DNA of 64,000 nucleotides, taken from assembly GCF_041435115.1 (NCBI RefSeq), contig NZ_CP108046.1, positions 2,356,001-2,420,000 of the forward strand, written 5' to 3'. Position numbers and translations under genes: made by a program. This DNA is from Streptomyces sp. NBC_00289 (GTDB taxonomy: Bacteria; Actinomycetota; Actinomycetes; Streptomycetales; Streptomycetaceae). Shown here piece by piece: positions 17,354 to 25,338 of this stretch; positions within the stretch are counted from its first letter, which is position 1; each line of letters opens with the position of its first letter. The notes under the pieces are model-generated. The model was not told the DNA's origin. It searched no databases and saw nothing but the letters and a program-made list of their open reading frames with translations.

Positions 17354-18312
17354 GTGTCCTCCCCGGAGCGGGTGAGCCGCAGGTAGGCGGCGGAGAAGAC
17401 GCCGAGCAGCACCAGGAGCATGACGCTGAGGGCGCAGGCGCCGCCGAAGTCGTTGTAGAGGAAGGCGTACTTGTAGATCAGGTAGAGCACGGTGACCGTG
17501 GCGTTCTCCGGGCCGCCGCCCGTGATCACGAACGGCTCGGTGAAGACCTGCATGGTCGCGATGATCTGCAGGAGCATCAGCATCAGGATGACGAAGCGGG
17601 TCTGGGGGATCGTCACGTGCCGGACGCGCTGGCGGATGTTCGCGCCGTCGAGTTCCGCCGCCTCGTACAGCTCGCCGGGGATGGACTGGAGCGCGGCCAG
17701 GTAGATGAGGACGGTGCCGCCCATGTTGGCCCAGGTGGCGACGATCACGAGGGAGACGAGGGCGGTGTCGGCGCCGTTGGACCAGTTCGAGGTGGGCAGG
17801 TGCAGGAAGCGCAGCGCCTCGTTGGCGAGCCCGGCACCGGGGTCGTAGAACCACTTCCACAGCAGGGCGCTGACCACCGGCGGGATCATCACCGGGAGGT
17901 AGACGACGACCCGGAAGAAGGCTCTGGCGTGCCGGAGTTCGTTGAGGACGAGGGCCATCACGAACGGGACCGCGAAGCCGATCAGCAGCGCGAGCAGGGT
18001 GAAGGTGAGCGTGTTGCGCCAGGCGGCGGTGAACTCCGGGTCGTGCAGGACGCGGGTGAAGTTGGCGGTGCCGACCCACTCGGGCGATGAGCCCGGGGTG
18101 TACTTCTGGAAGGCGATCACGACGGCGCGGATCGCCGGATACCAGGAGAACAGGGCGAAGCAGACGAGGCCGCCGAGGAGGAACGCGTAGGCACGGGCCT
18201 GGTCGGCGAGGCGGCGCCGCCTCCGGTCCCCTGCCGGGGGCGGCGCCTGTACGGGGTGGACGGTGAGGGACTCGACGGGCCGCCGCGCCTCGGTGGTCCG
18301 GGTCATGGTCAC
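17350..18312 (-). CDS. Carbohydrate ABC permease (MalF type)
   Basis: 320 residues from a GTG at 18312 immediately after the binder stop (an ATG two codons later is an alternative start). A basic cytoplasmic N-terminus precedes six membrane segments. ELYEAAELDGANIRQRVRHVTIPQ (about 216-239) is the EAA loop, and TEPFVITGGGPENATVTVLYLIY is a well-conserved MalF-group segment. It partners the MalG-type permease and the lipoprotein binder. Confidence 0.9.
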   Translation of the reverse strand: MTMTRTTEARRPVESLTVHPVQAPPPAGDRRRRRLADQARAYAFLLGGLVCFALFSWYPAIRAVVIAFQKYTPGSSPEWVGTANFTRVLHDPEFTAAWRNTLTFTLLALLIGFAVPFVMALVLNELRHARAFFRVVVYLPVMIPPVVSALLWKWFYDPGAGLANEALRFLHLPTSNWSNGADTALVSLVIVATWANMGGTVLIYLAALQSIPGELYEAAELDGANIRQRVRHVTIPQTRFVILMLMLLQIIATMQVFTEPFVITGGGPENATVTVLYLIYKYAFLYNDFGGACALSVMLLVLLGVFSAAYLRLTRSGEDT

Positions 18313-19653
18313 TCAGCTCCGGGCCAGGATGCTGTCGATCTTCCCGGAGGCGTCCTCGAGGAGCCGGTCGATGTCGGCGTCCTTCTTGGTGAGGACCGCG
18401 GAGACGGCGCCGTCGAGGACGGAGTAGATCTGCTGGGCGTTCGGCGGCTCGATCTTCATCCTCAGGCTCTGGTTGCCGTCGAGGAAGGCCTGGTAGTTCT
18501 GCACGGGAACGTTCGAGTTGGCCTTCTTGACCCGCTGGTCCTCGGCGTCGGCGGCGCCGGTGAACAGACGGGGTTCGGGCAGGCCGACCGGGGCGTCGGT
18601 CTTCTTGGCGCGGGCGTAGTCGCCGAGGAAGCCCTTGCCCGGCCTGAGGAACATGTGGTCGAGCCACTTCAGCGCGGCCCTGATCTGCTCGGGGCTCGCC
18701 TTCTTGTTGATCATGTAGCCGTCGCCGCCGATGAGCGTGCCCTGTCCGCCGGGCATGGGGGCGAGGGCGAGGTCCTTGTAGTTGCCGCCCTTCTCCTTGA
18801 CCAGGATCGGGATGTTGTCGGGGGCGGAGAGGTACATGCCGAGCTTGCCCGAACCCATCAACTGCTGGACGTCGTTGATGACGAGGAGCTGCTTGCTGCC
18901 CATGGAGTCGTCGCTCCAGCGCATGTCGTGCAGGTTCTGCAGGACGGCGTGACCCTCGGGGGTGTCGACGGTGGCCTTCTTGCCGTCGGCGCTCACCACG
19001 TCGCCGCCCTGGGAGTACAGCTCGGCGGTGAAGTGCCAGCCTCCCTGGTTCTGGGCGCTGTAGTCGGCGTAGCCGACGGTGCCGTTGCCGAGTGCGGCGA
19101 TCTTCTCGGCCGCCGCCCGGAGTTCGGGCCAGGTCGCCGGGGGCCGGTCGGGATCGAGGCCGGCCTTCTCGAAGAGGGCGCGGTTGTAGATCAGGCCCAT
19201 GGAGTATCCGGTACGCGGTATGCCGTACACCTTCCCGTCGACGGTGTAGATGTCGCGCAGCTGCCGCTGGACGGTGCCGTAGCTCTTCAGGTCCTTGACG
19301 TAGGGCGTGAGGTCGGCGGCCTGGTGGATGTCGACGACGTGGCGGGCGTCGGTGAAGTACGTGTAGAAGACGTCCTCCATCTGCCCGCCGGCGAGCTTGG
19401 CGTCGAAGGTCTTCGGGTCCTGGCAGGGGAACGCGTCGTGCGCGACCACGTCGACGTCCGGGTTCTGTCGCTCGAAGGACGCGATGTCCTGCTCGAAGAA
19501 CCGGCGGTCGACCTTGGCGCTCTTGGGCGGCATGCAGTTGACCGTGATGCGGGTCTTGCCGCTCGCCGAGTCGTCGTTCGACCCGCAGGCGGTGAGGGCG
19601 AGACAGGAGACGCCGATCGCGGCGAGGGTGCGGCGGAACCCGGTGCTTCTCAT
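18313..19653 (-). CDS. Extracellular sugar-binding lipoprotein of ABC importer
   Basis: 446 residues from the ATG at 19653, with AGAGGGG upstream. The lipoprotein signal ends LALTAC (Cys23). The mature chain is a family 1 extracellular solute-binding protein: DIASFERQNPDVDVV, GQMEDVFYTYFTDA, VYGIPRTGYSMGLIYNRALFEKAGLDP and the WPELRAAAEKI segment. It captures oligosaccharides for the MalF/MalG-type permeases encoded after it. With a secreted alpha-1,3-glucanase and a GH13 enzyme in the same unit, nigero- or malto-oligosaccharides are the likely ligands (inference). Confidence 0.9.
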   Translation of the reverse strand: MRSTGFRRTLAAIGVSCLALTACGSNDDSASGKTRITVNCMPPKSAKVDRRFFEQDIASFERQNPDVDVVAHDAFPCQDPKTFDAKLAGGQMEDVFYTYFTDARHVVDIHQAADLTPYVKDLKSYGTVQRQLRDIYTVDGKVYGIPRTGYSMGLIYNRALFEKAGLDPDRPPATWPELRAAAEKIAALGNGTVGYADYSAQNQGGWHFTAELYSQGGDVVSADGKKATVDTPEGHAVLQNLHDMRWSDDSMGSKQLLVINDVQQLMGSGKLGMYLSAPDNIPILVKEKGGNYKDLALAPMPGGQGTLIGGDGYMINKKASPEQIRAALKWLDHMFLRPGKGFLGDYARAKKTDAPVGLPEPRLFTGAADAEDQRVKKANSNVPVQNYQAFLDGNQSLRMKIEPPNAQQIYSVLDGAVSAVLTKKDADIDRLLEDASGKIDSILARS

Positions 19654-19715
19654 CGGTGGACCCCTCTGGGCAGGAGCGGTGGGCGCCGCACACTCAAGCA
19701 CCGGCGACATCCGTC

Positions 19716-19744
19716 CGCAAGATGTCGCGCAGAATTTGAAATTA
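19716..19744 (-). promoter_or_regulatory. AT-rich control region upstream of sugar-binder gene
   Basis: The 119-bp gap between the LacI gene and the binder gene contains CGCAAG (19716-19721), matching half-sites in front of the LacI gene itself, and the near-palindrome AATTTGAAATT (19734-19744). It is the likely promoter/operator region of the transport operon; exact -35/-10 boxes are not clear. Confidence 0.35.
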
Positions 19745-19772
19745 TCGAACAGTGCGCTGGAATGTTCCGGGC

Positions 19773-20768
19773 TCAGGGCCGGGGGGCTTGCGCCGTCGAC
19801 CCCCGCACCACCAGCTCCGGCTCGAACAGGAGCTCCTCGGCGGGTACGGAACCGCCACCGACCTGCGCGTTCAGCAGCTCGACCGCCGCCCTTCCCATGG
19901 CCTCGATGGGCTGCCGCACGGTGGTGAGCGGGGGCTCGGTGCAGTTCATCAGCGCGGAGTCGTCGTAGCCGACCACCGACACCTGCCCCGGCACGTCGAG
20001 TCCCTTGCGGCGGGCGGCCCTGATCACCCCGAGGGCCAGCGGGTCGCTGGCGCAGATGAAGCCGGTGACCCCCCGGTCGATGAGCCGGGCGGCGGCCGCG
20101 TGACCACCCTCGATGGAGAACATGGCCCGTGCCACCCGCTCGTCCGGCAGATCGCCGTACTCCCTGGCCGCGGCCAGTTTCCGCGCCGACGGCACGTGGT
20201 CGCCGGGTCCGAGCACCAGCCCGATCCGCTCGTGTCCCAGTGAGGCGAGGTGCCGCCAGGCCTGCTCCACGGCGACGGCGTCGTCGCAGGACACCCCGGG
20301 GAAGCCGAGGTGCTCTATGGAGGCGTTGACGAGGACGACCGGGATGTGGCGGTCGGCGAGCAGCCGGTAGTGGTCGTGCGGCGCGTCGGCCTGGGCGTAG
20401 AGACCGCCGGCGAAGACGACGCCGGAGACCTGCTGCTGGAGCAGCAGCGTCACGTAGTCCGCCTCGGAGACGCCGCCCTTGGTCTGCGTGCACAGCACCG
20501 GGGTCAGGCCGAGCTGGGCGAGCGCGCCGCCGATCACCTCGGCGAACGCCGGGAAGATGGGGTTCTGCAGCTCGGGCAGGACGAGGCCGACGAGCCGGGC
20601 GCGTTCGCCGCGCAGCTGGGTGGGCCGCTCGTAGCCGAGGACGTCGAGGGCGGACAGCACCGCCTGCCGGGTGGTCGCCGAGACCCCGGGCTTGCCGTTG
20701 AGCACCCGGCTGACCGTGGCCTCGCTGACCCCGACCTTCTGCGCCACTTCAGCAAGTCGTCGCGTCAT
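19773..20768 (-). CDS. LacI-family transcriptional repressor
   Basis: 331 residues from the ATG at 20768 (MTRRLAEVAQKVGVSEATVSRVLNG); frames extending further upstream run through a repeat and the operator region. The LacI headpiece covers residues 1-55 with the hinge ALDVLGYERP, followed by a periplasmic-binding-like effector domain ending in ELVVRGST. It lies upstream of the alpha-glucan transport operon, in the same orientation and 119 bp away. It resembles MalR-type regulators of Streptomyces. Inverted GCGCAAG/CTTGCGC half-sites in its own promoter suggest autoregulation. Confidence 0.9.
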   Translation of the reverse strand: MTRRLAEVAQKVGVSEATVSRVLNGKPGVSATTRQAVLSALDVLGYERPTQLRGERARLVGLVLPELQNPIFPAFAEVIGGALAQLGLTPVLCTQTKGGVSEADYVTLLLQQQVSGVVFAGGLYAQADAPHDHYRLLADRHIPVVLVNASIEHLGFPGVSCDDAVAVEQAWRHLASLGHERIGLVLGPGDHVPSARKLAAAREYGDLPDERVARAMFSIEGGHAAAARLIDRGVTGFICASDPLALGVIRAARRKGLDVPGQVSVVGYDDSALMNCTEPPLTTVRQPIEAMGRAAVELLNAQVGGGSVPAEELLFEPELVVRGSTAQAPRP

Positions 20769-20770
20769 GT

Positions 20771-20807
20771 ACGCAAGAATAGCGCAAGAAATGCAAATGG
20801 CTTGCGC
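20771..20807 (-). promoter_or_regulatory. Candidate LacI/MalR operators
   Basis: GCGCAAG (20782-20788) and CTTGCGC (20801-20807) form a perfect 7-bp inverted repeat with a 12-bp spacer, and a further ACGCAAG lies at 20771-20777, directly in front of the repressor start. CTTGC half-sites are typical of MalR-like LacI regulators in Streptomyces. Confidence 0.55.
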
Positions 20808-20844
20808 CAGGACGTAAGCGATCCCAGCGGTGCGGACAGCCGGG

Positions 20845-20907
20845 GCCGAGCGGGTCACGGCCGGCGCCGTGCGGGTCACGGCCGGCGCCGAGCGGGTCAC
20901 GGTCCGG
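20845..20907. repeat. Three tandem copies of a 21-bp repeat
   Basis: Units at 20845-20865, 20866-20886 and 20887-20907, each close to GCCGAGCGGGTCACGGCCGGC; the second has T for A at position 5 and the third differs in the last bases. Because 21 is a multiple of three, it creates a spurious SAPAVTR repeat in the open frame upstream of the LacI start. It lies in the gap between the GntR and LacI genes. Confidence 0.8.
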
Positions 20908-20977
20908 GGCCGGGCCCGCCACGGCCGGCACCGTACAGCTCACAATCAGGGCCGGGGCCCACGGTCGGCGCCCTGGA

Positions 20978-21649
20978 TCAGGGTGCGGCCCACAGTCCCC
21001 GGACGTGGCCCAGATGCCGGACCATGACCGCGCGCACCGCGTCGGTGTCGCGCGCCAGCAGCGCGTCGAGGAGTTCCAGGTGCTCCTCGGCGGAGGCCTC
21101 CAGCCGGCCCGCCTCGACCAGCGCGGTCAGCCCGTACAGGCGTGAGCGGCGCCTCAGGTCCCGGACCACCTCGACGAGGTGTCCGTTGCCGGCGAGGGCC
21201 AGCAGTCCGAGATGGAAACGCAGGTCGGCCTCGACGTAGGCGATGAGGTCGCCGTCCGCCGCCGAGGTGACGATCTCCCGCGCCAGGGGGCGCAGCGCCT
21301 CGAGCGCGGCCGGGTCCGCGGTGGTCGCGAGTCCGGCCGTCGTCGGGATCTCGATCAGTGAGCGGACGTGGGTGTACTCGTCGAGCTGCTGCTCCGAGAC
21401 GGCGGTGACCCGGAATCCCTTGTTGGGGACGGTGTCGACCAGCCCCTCCTTCGCGAGATCGAGCATCGCCTCGCGCACCGGTGTCGCGGAGACGCCGAAG
21501 CGGGTGGCCAGACCGGGCGCCGAGTACACCTCGCCCGGCCGCAGTTCACCGGCGATCAGCGCGGCCCGCAGCGCGTCCGCGACCCGCTCCCGGTAGCTGG
21601 GTGCCCTGCCGCCCAGTGCGGGCAGGGCGGGGCTGTGCTGCGAAGCCAT
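20978..21649 (-). CDS. GntR-family regulator, FCD (FadR/VanR) subgroup
   Basis: 223 residues from the ATG at 21649, nine bases after AGAAGG; an in-frame ATG at 21658 has no spacing to it. The winged helix is at about 15-80 (YRERVADALRAALIAGELRPGE, FGVSATPVREAMLDLAKEGLVD), followed by an FCD effector domain with the metal-binding pattern DLRFHLGLLALAGN and EEHLELLDALLARD. It is the last gene in the hydroxyproline unit on the minus strand, 45 bp after the epimerase gene, and is the likely repressor of that unit. Confidence 0.87.
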   Translation of the reverse strand: MASQHSPALPALGGRAPSYRERVADALRAALIAGELRPGEVYSAPGLATRFGVSATPVREAMLDLAKEGLVDTVPNKGFRVTAVSEQQLDEYTHVRSLIEIPTTAGLATTADPAALEALRPLAREIVTSAADGDLIAYVEADLRFHLGLLALAGNGHLVEVVRDLRRRSRLYGLTALVEAGRLEASAEEHLELLDALLARDTDAVRAVMVRHLGHVRGLWAAP

Positions 21650-21694
21650 CGTGTTCATCCTTCTCTGGAGGTCACCGGCCATTGTCGACGCGCC

Positions 21695-22696
21695 CTACAG
21701 GACGAACCCCGCCGGGAAGGGGTCGTCCGGGTCCAGCAGGTACTGGGCGGTGCCGGTGATCCAGGCGCGGCCGGTGAAGCTGGGCAGGACCGCGGGGCGG
21801 CCGGCGACCTCGGTGGTGCCGAGCAGACGTCCGGTGAAACGGGTGCCGATGAAGGACTCGTTGACGAACTCGGTGTGCAGGGGGAGTTCGCCCCGCGCAT
21901 GCAGTTGCGCCATGCGCGCACTCGTCCCGGTGCCGCAGGGTGAGCGGTCGAACCAGCCGGGGTGGATCGCCATCGCGTGCCGGGAGTGCCGGGCGTTCGC
22001 TCCGGGCGCGTAGAGGTGGACGTGGTGGCAGCCGCGGATGGACGGGTCCTGCGGATGGACGGGTTCCTCCTCGGCGTTGACGGCGTCCATCAGCGCGAGC
22101 CCCGCTCTCAGGATGTCGTCCTTGCGGGAGCGGTCGAAGGGCAGGCCGAACTGCTCCAGCGGCAGGATGGCGTAGAAGTTGCCGCCGTACGCGAGGTCGT
22201 AGGTCACCGTCCGCCCGTCGGGCAGCGTGACCCTGCGGTCGAGGCCCACCGAGAAGGACGGCACGTTCCGCAGGGTGACGGCCTTCGCCGCGCCGTCCCG
22301 GACCTCGACCTCGGCGACCACGACGCCCGCCGGGGTGTCGAGGCGGATGGTGGTGACGGGTTCGACGACCTCGACCATGCCGGTCTCCACCAGGACGGTC
22401 GCGACGCCGATGGTGCCGTGCCCGCACATGGGCAGATAGCCGGACACCTCGATGTAGACGACCCCCCAGTCGCAGTCGGGCCGGGTCGGCGGCTGCAGGA
22501 CGGCGCCGCTCATCGCGGAGTGTCCGCGCGGCTCGTTCATCAGCAACTGCTTGACGTCGTCGCGGTGTTCGCGGAAGTACAGCCGCCGTTCGTTCATCGT
22601 CGCGCCGGGGATGGTGCCGATCCCACCGGTGATCACGCGGGTGGGCATGCCCTCGGTGTGCGAGTCGACGGCGTGCAGGACGAGTTTGCTGCGCAT
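21695..22696 (-). CDS. 4-hydroxyproline 2-epimerase / proline racemase family protein
   Basis: 333 residues. The two catalytic cysteines of the racemase family are present: Cys91 in MCGHGTIG and Cys254 in PCGTGTSA, so it is an epimerase/racemase rather than the Thr-type dehydratase. With an adjacent dehydrogenase and HPC deaminase-like gene, the most likely reaction is trans-4-hydroxy-L-proline to cis-4-hydroxy-D-proline in the cytoplasm. It lies 50 bp after the DapA-like gene in the same direction. Confidence 0.9.
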   Translation of the reverse strand: MRSKLVLHAVDSHTEGMPTRVITGGIGTIPGATMNERRLYFREHRDDVKQLLMNEPRGHSAMSGAVLQPPTRPDCDWGVVYIEVSGYLPMCGHGTIGVATVLVETGMVEVVEPVTTIRLDTPAGVVVAEVEVRDGAAKAVTLRNVPSFSVGLDRRVTLPDGRTVTYDLAYGGNFYAILPLEQFGLPFDRSRKDDILRAGLALMDAVNAEEEPVHPQDPSIRGCHHVHLYAPGANARHSRHAMAIHPGWFDRSPCGTGTSARMAQLHARGELPLHTEFVNESFIGTRFTGRLLGTTEVAGRPAVLPSFTGRAWITGTAQYLLDPDDPFPAGFVL

Positions 22697-22746
22697 GAAC
22701 CGGCCTTTCCGTGACCTGTTTCGGCCTACGCGGTGGAGGGCGCGGG

Positions 22747-23637
22747 CTACGCGAGCACCGCGGCGACGGCCTTCTCGGTGGCGGCCCGGATCGCGGCCTC
22801 CTGCTCGGGCAGCAGCGGCATGCGGGGCGGCCGAACGGGTCCGCCGTGCCGTCCGACGACGTCCATGGACAGCTTGATCGCCTGCACGAACTCGACCTGT
22901 GAGTCCCAGCGCAGCAGCGGGTGCAGCTGCCGGTACAGCCTCCCGGCCGTGGCCAGGTCACCGTCGACGGCCGCGCGGTACAGCTCGACGCTCGCGGCGG
23001 GCAGGGCGTTGGGGTAACCCGCCACCCAGCCCTTGGCGCCCGCGATCGCGAGTTCGAGCAGGACGTCGTCGGCGCCGATCAACAGATCGAGTTCCGGGGC
23101 GAGTTCGGCGATCCGGTAGGCGCGGCGGACGTCCCCGGAGAACTCCTTCACGGCGTGGATGTGTCCCTCGCGGTGGAGTCGGGCGAGAAGTTCCGGCACC
23201 AGGTCGACCTTGGTGTCGATCGGGTTGTTGTACGCCACGATCGGCAGGCCCGCCCGCGCGACCTCCGCGTAGTGGGCGAGCACCGAGCGCTCGTCCGCGC
23301 GATAGGCGTTGGGCGGCAGCAGCATCACCGCGCGGCAGCCGGCCTCGCGGGCCTGCTCGGCCCAGCCGCGGCTCTCGGCGGAGCCGTAGGCGGCGACACC
23401 GGGCAGGACCCGCTGCCCGCCGACGGCGGAGACGGCCGTCTCGACGACCTTGGCGCGTTCCTCGGCGGTGAGCACCTGGTACTCGCCGAGCGAGCCGTTG
23501 GGGACGACGCCGTCGCACCCGTTGTCGACCAGCCAGGCGCAGTGCTCGGCGTACCGGTCGTAGTCGACGGAGAGGTCGTCGTTCAGGGGCAGGGCGGTGG
23601 CGACGAGGACGCCGCGCCAGGGGCGGTGGTCGGTCAT
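22747..23637 (-). CDS. DapA-family lyase, probable pyrroline-4-hydroxy-2-carboxylate deaminase
   Basis: 296 residues of the dihydrodipicolinate synthase/N-acetylneuraminate lyase family. The TIM barrel shows GSLGEYQVLTAEER (residues about 48-61), the tyrosine in IVAYNNP and the Schiff-base lysine in HAVKEFSGD. Within hydroxyproline clusters this family member converts 1-pyrroline-4-hydroxy-2-carboxylate to alpha-ketoglutarate semialdehyde. The ATG overlaps the stop of the upstream FAD enzyme (ATGA). The specific function rests on the neighbours; the family itself is clear. Confidence 0.85.
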   Translation of the reverse strand: MTDHRPWRGVLVATALPLNDDLSVDYDRYAEHCAWLVDNGCDGVVPNGSLGEYQVLTAEERAKVVETAVSAVGGQRVLPGVAAYGSAESRGWAEQAREAGCRAVMLLPPNAYRADERSVLAHYAEVARAGLPIVAYNNPIDTKVDLVPELLARLHREGHIHAVKEFSGDVRRAYRIAELAPELDLLIGADDVLLELAIAGAKGWVAGYPNALPAASVELYRAAVDGDLATAGRLYRQLHPLLRWDSQVEFVQAIKLSMDVVGRHGGPVRPPRMPLLPEQEAAIRAATEKAVAAVLA

Positions 23638-25043
23638 GAGGGTCCTTCCTCGGTGGGGTGGGCGGGCTCCTGCGCGAGGACGCCGAGCGGTACGGGCCGG
23701 GCGAACGGCCGTCTGCCGGGGTCGAACGCGCAGCCGACGAGGCCGGCGACCGCCGGTGCGCACATCCGGCCCTGGCACCAGCCCATGCCGGCCCGGGTCA
23801 GCAGTTTCACGGTGCGTACGTCGCCGGCTCCAAGGTTCCCCACGGCCTCGCGCACGGCCCCTCCGGTGACCTCCTCGCAGCGGCACACGACGGTGTCGTC
23901 GGTGATCTGCTCGGTCCAGTGCGCGGGCGGCGCGTACACGGTGTCGAGCGCGGCGGCGAAGGCCCGCAGCCGGGTACGGGCCTTCGCCGCGGCGGCCCAC
24001 CCGCGCGGGTCCGGGACGGCACCGCGCAGCCGGGCAGCGGCGGAGCGCCCGGCGATGTGGCCCTCCGCGACCGCGAGGGCCGCGCCGCCGATTCCGGTGT
24101 TCTCGCCGGCGGCCCACACGCCGACCACGTCGGTGCGCTGCTCGTCGTCGACCTGGACGCGCGGCCCGTCCAGCCGGCAGCCGAGGCTCTCGGCGAGGTC
24201 GGTGTGCGGGAGCATGCCGTGGCCGACGGCGAGCGTGTCGCATGGGATACGGCGCCGCGGGCCGGGCCCGGCCCGCCCGTCACGGTCGAGCGCGGCGACC
24301 GTGACCGCCTCCAGCCGCTCGGTGCCGTGCGCCTCGACCACGGTGTGGCCGAGGAGGGTGCGGACGCTGTGCCGGGCCAGTCGTACGGCGTATCCGGCGC
24401 CCTCGGCGGTCTTGCCCGGCCGCGCCGACAGCGCGGCGGCCCGGCGCAGGAACGCCCGGGGCGCGGCGGACTCGACGAGCGCGGCCACCTCGACCCCTGC
24501 GGCGGCGAGGCCGGTCGCCACGGGCAGCAGCAGTGGTCCGGTCCCGGCGACCACGGCGGTGCGTCCGGAGACCGCCAGGGTGCCTTTGAGCATGGCCTGG
24601 GCGCCGCCCGCGGTGACGACACCGGGGAGGGTCCAGCCGGGGAAGGGGAGCACCCTCTCGTATCCGCCGGTGGCGAGCAGGACGGCGTCGGCCCGCTCGC
24701 CGGCGGGTTCCTCCTGATTCCGGCCGAGCAGGGCGTGCACGGTGAAGCCGTCGGCGCGCCGCTCGACGCACCAGACATGATGGTCCGTCAACTGCCGTAC
24801 GGTGCCTGCCCGCACGTGGGATCCGAGGGCGTCCCGCAGCCGTTCCCAGGTGCGCCAGTCGTGGTGCAGGGCCTGCGGTCGGCGCGCGCGCAGTGCGGCG
24901 GCGGGCTGCCGGTAGAACTGTCCGCCCGCCTCCGTGGCCGAGTCGATCAGCGTGACGCGGGCTCCGTGCGCGGCGGCGGCGACGGTCGCGGCGAGGCCCG
25001 CCGGGCCCGCGCCGATCACCGCGAGGTGCGGTCGCTCAGTCAC
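23634..25043 (-). CDS. FAD-dependent oxidoreductase, hydroxyproline dehydrogenase alpha-type subunit
   Basis: 469 residues from the GTG at 25043 (VTERPHLAVIGAGPAGLAA). It has an N-terminal FAD-binding GAGPAG motif, a second dinucleotide site (AVVAGTGPLLLPVATGLAAAG), and a C-terminal cysteine-rich BFD-like [2Fe-2S] domain (VCRCEEVTGGAV, then GMGWCQGRMC). This is the architecture of the larger subunit of opine/hydrogen cyanide synthase-like and D-hydroxyproline dehydrogenases (HcnB type). It overlaps the ferredoxin-like gene by 8 bp and the deaminase gene by 4 bp, and likely forms a membrane-associated complex with the two neighbouring subunits. Confidence 0.85.
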   Translation of the reverse strand: MTERPHLAVIGAGPAGLAATVAAAAHGARVTLIDSATEAGGQFYRQPAAALRARRPQALHHDWRTWERLRDALGSHVRAGTVRQLTDHHVWCVERRADGFTVHALLGRNQEEPAGERADAVLLATGGYERVLPFPGWTLPGVVTAGGAQAMLKGTLAVSGRTAVVAGTGPLLLPVATGLAAAGVEVAALVESAAPRAFLRRAAALSARPGKTAEGAGYAVRLARHSVRTLLGHTVVEAHGTERLEAVTVAALDRDGRAGPGPRRRIPCDTLAVGHGMLPHTDLAESLGCRLDGPRVQVDDEQRTDVVGVWAAGENTGIGGAALAVAEGHIAGRSAAARLRGAVPDPRGWAAAAKARTRLRAFAAALDTVYAPPAHWTEQITDDTVVCRCEEVTGGAVREAVGNLGAGDVRTVKLLTRAGMGWCQGRMCAPAVAGLVGCAFDPGRRPFARPVPLGVLAQEPAHPTEEGPS

Positions 25044-25338
25044 CGTGGCCCGTCCCCTCCTGGGTGCGGATCGCGTCACCCGGGCGCAGTGGCACCAGAC
25101 AGGCGCGTTGGTTCGGGCGGCCGTTGACGGTCAGCAGGCAGTCGAAGCAGACGCCGATGCCGCAGAAGACCCCGCGCGGACGGCCCTCGCCGCGGGTGGT
25201 CCGCCAGGAGGTGACGCCCGCCGTCCAGAGTGCGGCGGCAACTGTCTGGCCGGGCAGCGCCTCGATGTCCCGGCCGTCGAGGGTGACGGTGAAAGCCGGC
25301 TCGGGCCGGGCCCGGGCGAGGTCGAAGGGGTCTGTCAT
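25036..25338 (-). CDS. [2Fe-2S] ferredoxin-like subunit (HcnA type)
   Basis: 100 residues from the ATG at 25338. The plant-type cluster ligands follow C-x4-C-x2-C, with a fourth Cys further on (FCGIGVCFDC then NQRACLVPL). It is the small electron-transfer subunit of multi-subunit FAD amino-acid dehydrogenases such as HcnABC and D-hydroxyproline dehydrogenase. It overlaps the beta-type FAD subunit by 4 bp upstream and the alpha-type subunit by 8 bp downstream. Confidence 0.88.
   Translation of the reverse strand: MTDPFDLARARPEPAFTVTLDGRDIEALPGQTVAAALWTAGVTSWRTTRGEGRPRGVFCGIGVCFDCLLTVNGRPNQRACLVPLRPGDAIRTQEGTGHGD

Noticed and set aside
20769..20900. 44-residue N-terminal extension of the LacI regulator with SAPAVTR repeats
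   Set aside because: It is translated from the 21-bp DNA repeat and operator; the LacI headpiece normally begins within a few residues of the start.
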